Notes: a model not told the origin generated them from the sequence alone. 64,000 bases of DNA from Bacillus sp. REN16 (GCF_020731355.1 NZ_JAJFZK010000007.1:266054-330053); one strand, 5' to 3'. Numbered from the stretch's first letter, positions 52,449 to 61,111 are shown. A program made the numbers and translations.

Positions 52449-53606
52449 GTCTGATATTTTTATCCACTGACGTTTTTCTATTGAAAGTTCGACTGCTTCT
52501 AATACTGCCTGGCATTTAACACCATCTTTGAAATTAGGTACTGGCTGCCGATCTTCTCGAATCGCATCCATCAATTCTACGATTTCATGGATAAATGTAT
52601 GCTCATACCCAATCGTATGTCCTGCTGGCCAATAACGATCAATATATTCATGGGTTGGCTCTGTTGCTAAAACTCTACGGAAGCCTTGAGTATCTTTTCT
52701 ATCATCTGAAAAATAAACCTGGAGCTCATTCAAACGCTCGAAATCAAAAATCACACTACCTTTACTTCCATTAATCTCAAACGAATTTGTACTTCGATGA
52801 CCAGTCGCAAAACGAGTCGCTTCAAAACTTCCTAACGCACCATTTGCAAACCGAGCCATAAATAATGTTGCATCATCAACAGTAACTGGTCCTTTTTCAC
52901 CTTGACTACTTCCGGTTGCAGATAGTCCTGTCATCTTTTCAGGAATGGGTCTTTCTTTTATAAAAGTCTCACTCATCCCAATCACTTCAGTCATATCGCC
53001 GATTAAGTAATGGGCTAAATCAATGAGATGTGCTCCCAAATCCCCGTGCGCACCAGAACCAGCTATTTCCTTTTGAAGTCTCCATGCTAAAGGAAAATTC
53101 GGATCCACTAACCAATCCTGAAGGAACCACGCACGGAAATGATAGATGTCGCCCAATGCACCCTCATCAATCAACTTTTTCGCAAGTCTCACGGCTGGTG
53201 TAAAACGATAATTAAAGCCAATCATATGCTTAACACCTGCTGCTTCCGCAGCTTCAAGCATGTCACGAGAGTCCTGTAAGGAAAGGGCCAATGGTTTTTC
53301 GCAAAAAATATGTTTTCCAGATTTTGCCGCCGCAATCGCGATTTCCTTATGTACATCACTTGGCGCATTAATATCAATCAAATCAATATCATCACGCTCG
53401 ATAAGCGTGCTCCAATCACTCGTATACTCCTCCCACCCAAACTGAGAGGCCGCTTCTGAGACCGCTTTCTCATTTCGTCCGCAAATAACTTTCATCCTAG
53501 GACGAAGCCGGTCAGGAAAAAATAGGGAAAGATCGCGATAGGCATGGCTATGTGCTTTCCCCATAAATTTGTAACCAATCATCCCGATATTAATCTCGTT
53601 ACTCAT
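52443..53606 (-). CDS. Gfo/Idh/MocA family oxidoreductase, first gene of the ThuA group
   Basis: 387 residues: INIGMIGYKFMGKAHSHAYRD start, EKPLALSLQDSRDM near residue 97, and GAHGDLGAHLIDLAHYLIGD. Long form of the family as in glucose-fructose and inositol-type enzymes with TGHRSTNSFEINGSKGSV in the sheet domain. AAAGGGG precedes the ATG. The last codons fall in the right arm of a repeat, so its natural C-terminus may have been altered. Confidence 0.92.
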   Translation of the reverse strand: MSNEINIGMIGYKFMGKAHSHAYRDLSLFFPDRLRPRMKVICGRNEKAVSEAASQFGWEEYTSDWSTLIERDDIDLIDINAPSDVHKEIAIAAAKSGKHIFCEKPLALSLQDSRDMLEAAEAAGVKHMIGFNYRFTPAVRLAKKLIDEGALGDIYHFRAWFLQDWLVDPNFPLAWRLQKEIAGSGAHGDLGAHLIDLAHYLIGDMTEVIGMSETFIKERPIPEKMTGLSATGSSQGEKGPVTVDDATLFMARFANGALGSFEATRFATGHRSTNSFEINGSKGSVIFDFERLNELQVYFSDDRKDTQGFRRVLATEPTHEYIDRYWPAGHTIGYEHTFIHEIVELMDAIREDRQPVPNFKDGVKCQAVLEAVELSIEKRQWIKISDL

Positions 53607-53841
53607 TGTTATATCCCCTTTCCCCGTTCACAGTTTTAATAAGTATGTTCCACCTTATTTAATCATACATTTTGTATAACATTAATAATCACTTTATAAG
53701 GAATTACTAAATTTTTTAAATAACTAGAAAATGTTCCGTTTTTTCAACAATACTTCCCTTTAATATATTACCTTTACCTGCTAACCTAAAACTAGTAAGT
53801 TACCAATTTTTTGTATCCACAAGAATAAAGGTGGGATTTTC

Positions 53842-54186
53842 ATGAGAAAAATCATAATAGTTCTATTTTCAATATGCTTCGTGCTTTTGTTGGGATCTGT
53901 GCTAATTGATGTTATGAATAAAGATCGGGATATAATGCTATATAAAGGAAATTTGTACTCCAATGTAACAGAACTGGAGTGGTTTGAAAAGGACAAAGGG
54001 AAATTTCAAAAAGGAGAGAAAATAGGAGAAGCCAATAAAGCACTTATCTTCATGTGGAATTTTTCGGCAAACAAATTGCCTAGAGGAACAGCCCTTTATA
54101 ATACAAACGATGGGAAATCTGGAATAATCATAGCGGAAACCGAGAATGGAGAACTCTTATATTATTTTAGGCAGCTAAAAGAATAA
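53842..54186 (+). CDS. Small membrane-anchored or secreted protein, unknown
   Basis: 114 residues with an N-terminal hydrophobic segment (IIIVLFSICFVLLLGSVLIDV, residues about 4-24) and no lipobox or clear cleavage site. The rest is a small mixed domain with KGEKIGEANKALIFMWNFSANKLPRGTALY. AAAGGTGGG precedes the ATG. I do not recognise a named family. Standing alone, its neighbours give no hint. Confidence 0.75.
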   Translation: MRKIIIVLFSICFVLLLGSVLIDVMNKDRDIMLYKGNLYSNVTELEWFEKDKGKFQKGEKIGEANKALIFMWNFSANKLPRGTALYNTNDGKSGIIIAETENGELLYYFRQLKE

Positions 54187-54275
54187 AATAATCTCTGATT
54201 ACTCAAGAAAATACTTATTTTTTTCTCGAATATGAAAATGGACACCCAACGATATTACAGTCAGGTGCCCAAATT

Positions 54276-54446
54276 TTACAATATATTTTTCTTCATTTCA
54301 TATGTCGGGTCGGCCTTCATGCTTTGTGGCAGCATTTGAATCGAGTCGATGACTCCATCTAGCTTCGTTTCGATCCGATGCAATAGATAGAGTGTCACGA
54401 CAACGGGAAAGCCCACCTCGTGAATAAAAGGCAATAACTGCTCCAC
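54276..54446 (-). CDS. YvrJ family small membrane protein
   Basis: 56 residues from a GTG at 54446 with GAAGGAGGAG upstream. One membrane helix and the YvrJ pattern LLPFIHEVGFPVVVTLYLLHRIETKLDGVIDSIQ. B. subtilis YvrJ is similar in size; function unknown. A shadow frame on the same strand covers the region but lacks a ribosome site. Confidence 0.8.
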   Translation of the reverse strand: MEQLLPFIHEVGFPVVVTLYLLHRIETKLDGVIDSIQMLPQSMKADPTYEMKKNIL

Positions 54447-54540
54447 CCAAACTCCTCCTTCCTATAAAAAATGCAAACTTCATTGTTGAAAATTGGGACG
54501 AGGGACCTCCCTCTGCCACACCAATATGGAAAAAAATAGG

Positions 54541-54566
54541 AGAACACCGGAACCGTCCCCATGTTC
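54541..54566. repeat. REP-like hairpin at the end of the NERD fragment
   Basis: GAACACCGGAACC and GTCCCCATGTTC form an imperfect palindrome. The stop codon of the truncated NERD gene falls in its right end. It is similar in core to the hairpin at 48539-48561. Confidence 0.45.
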
Positions 54567-54726
54567 ACCCCAGTGGTATCAGGACATCATTAAATACCTG
54601 ATATTTCTCTTTATCAAGCTTGTTTAAATATATGCGTACGGACGCTTCACCTAGAAAACCTTTAACTTTAGGTAATCCAAGAATGGCTAGAATGGCAATT
54701 ATTATTAAACTTATTAGTAGTCCCAT
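54565..54726 (-). pseudogene. N-terminal fragment of a NERD-domain protein
   Basis: 53 residues with GGGGGAAAG before the ATG: one membrane helix (residues about 2-19), then KVKGFLGEASVRIYLNKLDKEKYQVFNDVLIP, the opening of a nuclease-related (NERD) domain. The domain's next conserved part, with the QIDH motif, is missing; a stop follows at a REP-like hairpin. Probably truncated by a rearrangement at the hairpin. Confidence 0.65.
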
Positions 54727-54850
54727 CACTTTCCCCCTAGTAATTATGTAAAACCAAAAAATACAATTTTCTATATTTTTCTAGATTATATCACAATATT
54801 TTACATTTTTGATAAATTCATAGGTAATATCACTAAAAAAAGAAGAGTCA

Positions 54851-57289
54851 CTAAGACTCTTCTCGCCTTTGGGCTTTTCTTTCAAAATGATAATGCAAAC
54901 GATATTTACAGATTTCCATTGTCCATTTATAAATGGTTTCAAGATCTTCTTCTAGGACATCAAACGCGATAAAAAATTGATTATCACTAAAATTAACCAG
55001 TCCTTTTGAACTACCACTCCACTTGGTCATAGGCATCTTGGCGATAAGTTTCGCAACCTTTGCTTCATCATAGTCCCATAACCTTTTTGTTTCACCGTCT
55101 GAGAAATCAATATTTTTACGATATTCCTTTTCAGTTAAATATCTGTGAAAAAATGGTGCAACTTCCTCTGGAGTAATGGGTTTAAACCATTTGTTGTCAC
55201 CTCTAGATAACATAGCAAGTAGCACAACCATCTTGTAGCTCTTTGCCATACCTGTTTTTTCAACCTCTATTAACCATGGTTCATACCTTTTGTAAGTTTC
55301 TTTTTCTCTTTCTGATAACTCGTCTGCCCAATATAAAAATCCTGCAAATGATTTAAATTCTGACCTATATTGTGAAGCATCTGCCTGCCCTTTTAAGTGC
55401 AAGTCTAAATAGGTTGGTCTGATACCAAGAGTGATCTTTAAATCCATATAACTATAAAGCAGCTTTTCTTTTCTGGGTTCTCTTTTATTCACTAACTCGC
55501 TCAACAGATCTATAACTTCAACATCAAGATTTATTGAACACGTTTCCGGAATTGTAGGGTGGATATTATTTTTTGTGTTCTTTTTATCGTCATTTTTTAT
55601 ATCAAACAGGCTTAGTTTAACATCGGCATTACGATAGTTTCCAATCAAATCTATAACTACACAATAGTCTTTCTCGGAATGCAGACGTAGTCCTCTACCA
55701 ATTTGTTGAGTGAATACTGTTAATGATTCAGTCGGACGCACAAATAATAAGGTATCTACCGAAGGAATATCCACACCCTCATTAAATAAATCTACAGTAA
55801 AGATAGCATCTAATTCTGAATCCTTTAGCATACTTATAGCTTGCTTTCGTCCAATTGATTGCTGTTGGGAATGTAATGCTACGGTTCGGTAGCCATGATT
55901 ATTAAAATACGTTGCAAGAAATTCTGCTTGTTTAATGGATGAGCAAAATACTATTGTTCTAGTTTTTTTATATTTTTCCCATGATCGAAGTATATTATCT
56001 GCAGTTTCTTTTCGAAGCTGCACCTTAAGGAGTTCGTCCTCAGCATATTTACTACCTAACCAGGTTATTTGTGAGTAATCGGTTTCATCGTAAACCCCAT
56101 AATAACTAAATGGTGCTAACCATTGTCTTTGGATTGCTTCTAAAAAGTCAATTCGATAGGCAACATTTCCCTTACAAATTGCATATACATCCTTATTGTC
56201 ATTCCGATCAGGTGTAGCGGTAATACCTAATAAAAAAACTGGATTAAAATAGTTAATTACCCTTTGATAGGAGTCAGCGGCTGCATGGTGAAATTCATCG
56301 ACTATTATCAAATCAAATTCATCAATTGAAAAAGCCTCCAGATGATGTTTCATACACAAGGTATAAATTGAGGCGAAAACCAGATCAGCCTCACGCTCTT
56401 TACTATTACCATTAAAAATACCACTTTTTCTATTAGGTAAGATATTCTTAAAAGAATTTTGCGCCTGATAGAGGATTTCCTCTCTATGGGCAATAAATAA
56501 AACACGTTGAAAATGCCGGGCAAAAAAACCCGCTAAATACGTTTTCCCTAGTCCAGTAGCCATAACTACCAGAGCACTTGAATATTCCTCTTCAAGGGTT
56601 TTCTCTAGTTCCTCAAGTGCTTCTACCTGGGCAAACCTGGGCTTTATATCCCCATAAGCAACAGTTTCTTCTTTTATGTTATCAGCTTCAATTTTATGCT
56701 TTTGGCTAGGAAGCATTAAATCTAACTCTTCAAGTTGCGTCCATGTATTTACTAGAGAAGGATTCTTTTGATGATACTTCTCATATTCATTTTGATATAA
56801 TTTTACGATTTCAGGATTGACGCTTACCGTATTTTCATGTAAAAAGTGATAAGAAAATTGATCAATTGCCTTTAGAAAAGTATGATTCTTATTGGAAGAA
56901 TCTACAGCTAAATTCCATTCAATACCGGAAGTTAATGCTGAACGAGACAGGTTAGATGAACCAACAACCAACACACCCTCATTTCCATTTTGAAAAATGT
57001 AGGATTTTGGATGAAAAGAGGTCCCGTTACTTCTCCAAAGCCGAACCTCAATATTTTTATGAATACCAATTAGATTCTTTAATGCATCTGGTTGGGTTAC
57101 AAACAGGTAATCCCCAGTACAAATTTTTATATCTGCCCCGCGTTCGGCAGCACGTCTCAAAGATTCATTTAAGACTTCAACACCTGATTTCATTACAAAC
57201 GAAGTCAAAATAAAAATGCTCGAAGACTTCTCAATCTGAACAAGTAAATGTTCTATTAGATTTCTAGTAATTAAATCAATTTTAGTCAT
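54851..57289 (-). CDS. PLD-family nuclease/DEAD-DEAH helicase fusion
   Basis: 812 residues from ATG 57289 (GAGG 6 bases upstream). N-terminal phospholipase-D-like domain (about 1-150) with one HxK motif (His93, Lys95) and VVGSSNLS. Then a superfamily 2 helicase: Walker A MATGLGKT (243-250), DEFH box (331-334), ITATPDR, and QQIGRGLRL. The C-terminal 220 residues are helical and typical of COG1061/COG3886 proteins. The gene overlaps a MazG-like gene by eight bases. A role in DNA repair or anti-phage defence is inferred, not shown. Confidence 0.88.
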   Translation of the reverse strand: MTKIDLITRNLIEHLLVQIEKSSSIFILTSFVMKSGVEVLNESLRRAAERGADIKICTGDYLFVTQPDALKNLIGIHKNIEVRLWRSNGTSFHPKSYIFQNGNEGVLVVGSSNLSRSALTSGIEWNLAVDSSNKNHTFLKAIDQFSYHFLHENTVSVNPEIVKLYQNEYEKYHQKNPSLVNTWTQLEELDLMLPSQKHKIEADNIKEETVAYGDIKPRFAQVEALEELEKTLEEEYSSALVVMATGLGKTYLAGFFARHFQRVLFIAHREEILYQAQNSFKNILPNRKSGIFNGNSKEREADLVFASIYTLCMKHHLEAFSIDEFDLIIVDEFHHAAADSYQRVINYFNPVFLLGITATPDRNDNKDVYAICKGNVAYRIDFLEAIQRQWLAPFSYYGVYDETDYSQITWLGSKYAEDELLKVQLRKETADNILRSWEKYKKTRTIVFCSSIKQAEFLATYFNNHGYRTVALHSQQQSIGRKQAISMLKDSELDAIFTVDLFNEGVDIPSVDTLLFVRPTESLTVFTQQIGRGLRLHSEKDYCVVIDLIGNYRNADVKLSLFDIKNDDKKNTKNNIHPTIPETCSINLDVEVIDLLSELVNKREPRKEKLLYSYMDLKITLGIRPTYLDLHLKGQADASQYRSEFKSFAGFLYWADELSEREKETYKRYEPWLIEVEKTGMAKSYKMVVLLAMLSRGDNKWFKPITPEEVAPFFHRYLTEKEYRKNIDFSDGETKRLWDYDEAKVAKLIAKMPMTKWSGSSKGLVNFSDNQFFIAFDVLEEDLETIYKWTMEICKYRLHYHFERKAQRREES

Positions 57290-57608
57290 CTTCAACCTCA
57301 ATCAAAAAAATTTTTTCTTGAAAACCACCACGTTTTTGTGCTTTTCTTTCACGTATTGCTTCTACTTCATTAAATGAAGATTCATGTGCAACTGCTAATG
57401 CATGAATGATTTCTAGTAGGTCTGCAAGCTCTTCTAAAGCATTTTCTTTATCCGAAGCATTAACATACTCTTCTAACTCTTCAAAGCCCTTTTTCCGTAG
57501 TTCTATAAGGTACTCATCATTTGCAAGTACTCGTGTTGAAAATTTTTTGCCTGTGTTTTCTATGATTTCAGGTATACGGTCACGTACTAATTTCTGGTGA
57601 ACAGTCAT
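57282..57608 (-). CDS. MazG-like nucleoside triphosphate pyrophosphohydrolase
   Basis: 108 residues, all-alpha NTP pyrophosphohydrolase of the COG4997 type. It starts with the phosphoribosyl-ATP pyrophosphatase-like LVRDRIPEII and has metal-binding acidic clusters in FEELEEYV and EELADLLEIIHAL. It would hydrolyse a nucleoside triphosphate to the monophosphate. It overlaps the helicase gene (ATGACTAA), so the two are translated together. GGGG precedes the ATG. Confidence 0.9.
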   Translation of the reverse strand: MTVHQKLVRDRIPEIIENTGKKFSTRVLANDEYLIELRKKGFEELEEYVNASDKENALEELADLLEIIHALAVAHESSFNEVEAIRERKAQKRGGFQEKIFLIEVEDD

Positions 57609-57675
57609 TTCAAATTCCCCTTTATTAATCTTTTTATCAATATTCTACCATAAGTTTTTCTTTGCATTTCTCAAG

Positions 57676-57688
57676 TGTCGCCTCGACA
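57676..57688. promoter_or_regulatory. Palindrome before the MazG-like/helicase pair
   Basis: TGTCG-CCT-CGACA forms perfect 5-bp arms within the upstream region, 68 bases before the start. It may be an operator; no regulator is linked. Confidence 0.3.
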
Positions 57689-57777
57689 TTTTTTGTCTAT
57701 TGTTGAATAGTTTCCATCCCTTTGTCAAAAAATCCTTCTTTTTACCCAAGAAAGTAATATGAAAGTAGTGATATAAC

Positions 57778-57814
57778 ATAAAAAAACTAGTTCGGAAGTT
57801 ACGAACTAGTTTTT
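57778..57814 (-). terminator. Terminator of the alcohol dehydrogenase gene
   Basis: Perfect 11-bp stem AAACTAGTTCG/CGAACTAGTTT with a 7-base loop and a T-run. The stop codon lies within the stem. Confidence 0.88.
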
Positions 57815-59023
57815 ATGGATTACATTATTTGATTCATTTATCCCTTCACCCATATCATAATCAAAACAACCTTGATATAATTCAATAATTTCTTCTTCAG
57901 TTGGAATTCTTGGATTGTTTGAGGGGCTTCCACTTTCAATCGCGTCTTTCGCCATCTTTCCTACAACATTGTCTAATTCTTGTTTTTTAATCCCCCACTC
58001 CTTCATGTTCGGGATATTCAAGTTAAAACAGAGTTTCTTGATTTCTTGGACAACTATATTTGCAATTTCTTCACTAGAATAACCGCTCAACTCTGGTTTA
58101 ATAAATAGTCCAACACTAGCTAAACGATCAATGCAGGCAGATTTACTAAATTCCAAAATTGCCGGTAGCAACATGGCATTTGACACTCCATGCGGGACAT
58201 GAAAGAGGGCTCCTATTGGTCGTGACATTCCATGAACTAAGCAAACAGAAGCATTTGAAAATGCGATGCCGGCCTTTAAGGCTCCCAAAGACATTTTTTC
58301 TCTCGCTGCCAGATTACTGCCATTCTTATATACTTCTTCTATATTTTCGTAAATCAATTTAATTGCGGATAAAGCAAGTGTGTCTGTGAATGGATGTGAA
58401 CGTCTTGATATGTATGCTTCGATGGCGTGAGTGAGGGCATCAACCCCCGTTGCTGAAGTGATGTGTTTTGGAGAAGAAAGTGTGAGTGTTGGATCAACAA
58501 TTGCTATTTCCGGTAAAAACGTTGGTTGCTTAATCATCATTTTTACATCATTTTTTGTATTGGTAATAACGGTCACGTCTGTTGCTTCAGAGCCAGTACC
58601 AGCAGTGGTTGGAATTGCAATGAGAGGAATTGCCTTTTTATCAGCTATTTTTTTATTCCCCATAAAATCACTGATATCTCCCCCATTAGTCGCAATTACC
58701 GCAACAGCTTTACCAGTGTCAATACAGCTCCCACCACCTAATGCGATTATGACGTCACAATTATTTTGTTTACATATTTCGAGCGCTTCATTTACGAATA
58801 TATCAATCGGTTCCGAATCAATTCCTAAATAGGTAGTACAATTAATCTCTTCTTCATTTAACATACTTTTGCATTCATCGACAACCCCAAGATTCTCCAT
58901 AACCTTATCACTTATGATAAGTGCTCTTTTTCCTAGTTTCCTTGTTTCAACCGCAACTTGTTTAAAGGAATCATAACCATAAAAAATAGCCCTTGGCATG
59001 TAGACACTTGATATTGGATTCAA
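57806..59023 (-). CDS. Iron-containing alcohol dehydrogenase
   Basis: 405 residues, group III alcohol dehydrogenase. NAD-binding GGGSCIDTGKAVA, and iron ligands in GVDALTHAIEAYIS (Asp, His) and HGMSRPIGALFHVPHG (two His). Starts with TTG; AGGGAGGGGAAGG lies upstream. Relatives include butanol, 1,3-propanediol, lactaldehyde and hydroxybutyrate dehydrogenases; the substrate cannot be fixed. The divergent neighbour is AtoE, a short-chain fatty acid carrier, which would fit hydroxy-acid metabolism. Confidence 0.92.
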   Translation of the reverse strand: MNPISSVYMPRAIFYGYDSFKQVAVETRKLGKRALIISDKVMENLGVVDECKSMLNEEEINCTTYLGIDSEPIDIFVNEALEICKQNNCDVIIALGGGSCIDTGKAVAVIATNGGDISDFMGNKKIADKKAIPLIAIPTTAGTGSEATDVTVITNTKNDVKMMIKQPTFLPEIAIVDPTLTLSSPKHITSATGVDALTHAIEAYISRRSHPFTDTLALSAIKLIYENIEEVYKNGSNLAAREKMSLGALKAGIAFSNASVCLVHGMSRPIGALFHVPHGVSNAMLLPAILEFSKSACIDRLASVGLFIKPELSGYSSEEIANIVVQEIKKLCFNLNIPNMKEWGIKKQELDNVVGKMAKDAIESGSPSNNPRIPTEEEIIELYQGCFDYDMGEGINESNNVIHKN

Positions 59024-59234
59024 ACCTTCCCCTCCCTAGATTCGCTAATCTTTGAACCTCTGCTTTCTGAGTATGGTTGGGCTAATTGCAGCGACCATTT
59101 TCAATCCAATTTTACCTATAAATATTATTATTCAACAATTATGATTAAAGACTACTAGTTTATGTTTTGATATCAATATGGTTGCGTATTTTACACGGGT
59201 GGTTGATGAACAACCTGGTCATAATACATTCCCT

Positions 59235-59264
59235 CCCCTCATACTTTTGTAATAAAAGGAGGGG
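59235..59264 (+). promoter_or_regulatory. Hairpin covering the atoE ribosome site
   Basis: CCCCTC (59235-59240) can pair with GAGGGG (59259-59264), which is the Shine-Dalgarno region of atoE. A weak, possible translational control element. Confidence 0.25.
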
Positions 59265-59269
59265 AAAAA

Positions 59270-60586
59270 ATGTTAAACAGATTGTCAGAACGATTTTCTC
59301 GTGTCATTCAGCGGTACTTGCCTGATGCATTTGTTATTGCTGTGTTGATGACTTTGTTTGTTTTTGTTTTAGCCTTCTTTACAACTCCGGCTGATCCAAT
59401 GAATTTGTTTCAGTCGTATGGGGATGGATTTTGGACTTATCTAGCTTTTACGATGCAAATGGTGCTCTTGCTTATGACGGGGATGGTACTTGCTTCAGTT
59501 CCATTTATCAGAAGAGGATTAGAAGCTATTTCTGCAAAAGCTAATACCGCCAATAAAGCTTACCTCTTTACATTTTTAATTACGTCCGCTGCCTATTATA
59601 TTAACTGGGGGTTAGCTGTTATTGTTGGGGCGATTGTTGCTCGTGAGGTTGGAAAACGAAATCAAAATGCTCATTTTCCATTGTTGGTAGCATGTGCATA
59701 TGCTCCAACCGCACTTTACACAGCTGGTCTCTCAAGTTCCATTGGGTTAACGGTTGCAACCGAAAATCATTTTCTTGCCGATGTCATGGGGGTTATTCCA
59801 ACCTCTGAAACGATTTTTCATCCGGGTACCATCATTATCCTTTTAACCCTAGTTATCACCATGCCTATTTTCATTCTTCTTATGGCTCCAAAAAAGAATA
59901 TCATTCCATATACTGTAAAAGAAAAGGAAAAACTGACTGTTACAACAGAGGTGGCAGATGAAAATACGCCCGCCCTTCGCTTAGAAAATACGCCTATACT
60001 TGGCATTTTAATCGGTTTGGTAGGCATTATTTATACGGTTTTACAATTTGCAAATGGCACTGATATCAATCTAAATCTTATTAATATTTTGTTTTTATCA
60101 CTAGGTTTGATTTTTCATCGTTCTCTCAGTCAATATGGGAAAGCATTTCAAGAAGCAGCTGGTTCCATTTCGCCTATTATCCTACAATTTCCTTTTTATG
60201 CAGGGATCATTGCACTCCTTGGGAGCTCAGGGCTTGCAGATATCATTATTAAGGGGATAACTTCCGTTTCAATTACGGAGTCATTTGGTGTCTTTACCTA
60301 TTGGACTGCCGGACTTGTCAACATGCTTGCCCCATCTGGTGGGGGGCAATGGGCACTTCAAGGACCGCTTTCAGTCCCGGCTGGGATGAAGTTAGGAGTA
60401 GAACCGGGTGTTATTGCAATGGTAGTCGGATGGGGGGATGCATGGACAAATCTCATTCAACCATTCTGGGCATTGCCAATCTTAAGCATTGTCGGTCTTC
60501 ATATTCGTCATATTATGGGATATTGTATTTTGCTAGCTGTTTGGATTGGGGTTGTGACTTCAATTTTGATTTATTTTGTTTATTAA
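59270..60586 (+). CDS. atoE: Short-chain fatty acid transporter AtoE
   Basis: 438 residues with about 11-12 membrane segments, AtoE/ScfA family. Conserved stretches are YLPDAFVIAVLMTLFVFVLAF at the start, YINWGLAVIVGAIVAREVG near residue 110, and NMLAPSGGGQWALQGP with WGDAWTNLIQPFWALPILSI near the end. Imports acetoacetate, butyrate or similar acids. Strong AAAGGAGGGG before the ATG. No atoDAB genes are linked; the divergent neighbour is an alcohol dehydrogenase. Confidence 0.93.
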   Translation: MLNRLSERFSRVIQRYLPDAFVIAVLMTLFVFVLAFFTTPADPMNLFQSYGDGFWTYLAFTMQMVLLLMTGMVLASVPFIRRGLEAISAKANTANKAYLFTFLITSAAYYINWGLAVIVGAIVAREVGKRNQNAHFPLLVACAYAPTALYTAGLSSSIGLTVATENHFLADVMGVIPTSETIFHPGTIIILLTLVITMPIFILLMAPKKNIIPYTVKEKEKLTVTTEVADENTPALRLENTPILGILIGLVGIIYTVLQFANGTDINLNLINILFLSLGLIFHRSLSQYGKAFQEAAGSISPIILQFPFYAGIIALLGSSGLADIIIKGITSVSITESFGVFTYWTAGLVNMLAPSGGGQWALQGPLSVPAGMKLGVEPGVIAMVVGWGDAWTNLIQPFWALPILSIVGLHIRHIMGYCILLAVWIGVVTSILIYFVY

Positions 60587-60691
60587 AAAGAGGTTGTTAA
60601 TCCTAACGGGTTCCGTTTCCTGTCGCAAAACCCGAAAATGTAGCCCATTTTGTACTGCTTCTTGTATCTGTTTTTGTAATTAAAAATAAGG

Positions 60692-60717
60692 TGGCTCAGT
60701 TCACCGAGCCATTTTTG
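60692..60717 (+). terminator. Terminator inside the MITE-like element
   Basis: TGGCTC/GAGCCA stem with inner pairing and five T follow. It probably ends atoE transcripts. Confidence 0.75.
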
Positions 60718-60764
60718 ATTGGAAAAGAGGTTAGGGGCAGCTTACGCACCGGATTTTTAAAAAT

Positions 60765-60960
60765 AGAGGGAGAAATTCCTCTTAATTTGTAAATAAGCTA
60801 AAAAATAGCGTAAATAAGAGGAGAAATTTCCCCTATTGACTCAAGTAACGTAAAAATTGGGGATTTTTCTTTGCATAAGCGGAAAATTTCCCCCTATAAA
60901 CCCCGAAAAGAGCTCTATTCTGCATTTAACGGAAATATCTCCGCTTATTTTAAATATCAC
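60765..60960. repeat. Degenerate palindromic repeats (GGAGAAATTTCCCC type)
   Basis: Four related modules spaced about 45-60 bases apart each join a purine-rich GGAGAAA or GGAAAA with TTTCCCC-type pyrimidine tract followed by TAT/TTAT (near 60768, 60820, 60880, 60935). They are irregular and have no associated cas genes. They lie within the MITE-like element. Confidence 0.5.
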
Positions 60961-61111
60961 TGGGTTATTCAATTAAGGATAGGATTTCTTATGTTTCTAA
61001 GTACTTTTGTAAGATAAAATGTATGCCAAATTGGCACTCATTTTAACTTACATTTTTAATGTTTGTGATAGTTAACGGAACCCGATATGTTAATCCACTT
61101 TACACATCATG

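Larger units (their letters stand above)
60596..61096. mobile_element. MITE-like element with 8-bp target duplication
   Basis: GTTAATCC occurs at 60596-60603 and again in the same orientation at 61089-61096. Just inside, inverted ends match: CGGGTTCCGTT-xx-CT-x-TC-x-C on the left (from 60607) and its reverse complement on the right (to 61084). The 485-bp interior has no ORF but contains a terminator hairpin and short palindromic repeats. Size, ends and duplication fit a non-autonomous mobile element inserted ten bases after the atoE stop. Confidence 0.65.

Noticed and set aside
54298..54519. 73-codon minus-strand frame (MAEGGPSSQF...)
   Set aside because: Out-of-frame shadow of the YvrJ-family gene at 54276-54446, which has the ribosome site and family pattern.
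60765..60960. CRISPR array
   Set aside because: Modules are degenerate and unequal in spacing, and they lie inside a MITE-like element.
60604..61088. IS6/IS26-family insertion
   Set aside because: IS6 ends begin GGTTCTGTTGCAAAG and would abut the duplication; here the 8-bp duplication is offset and no transposase is present.
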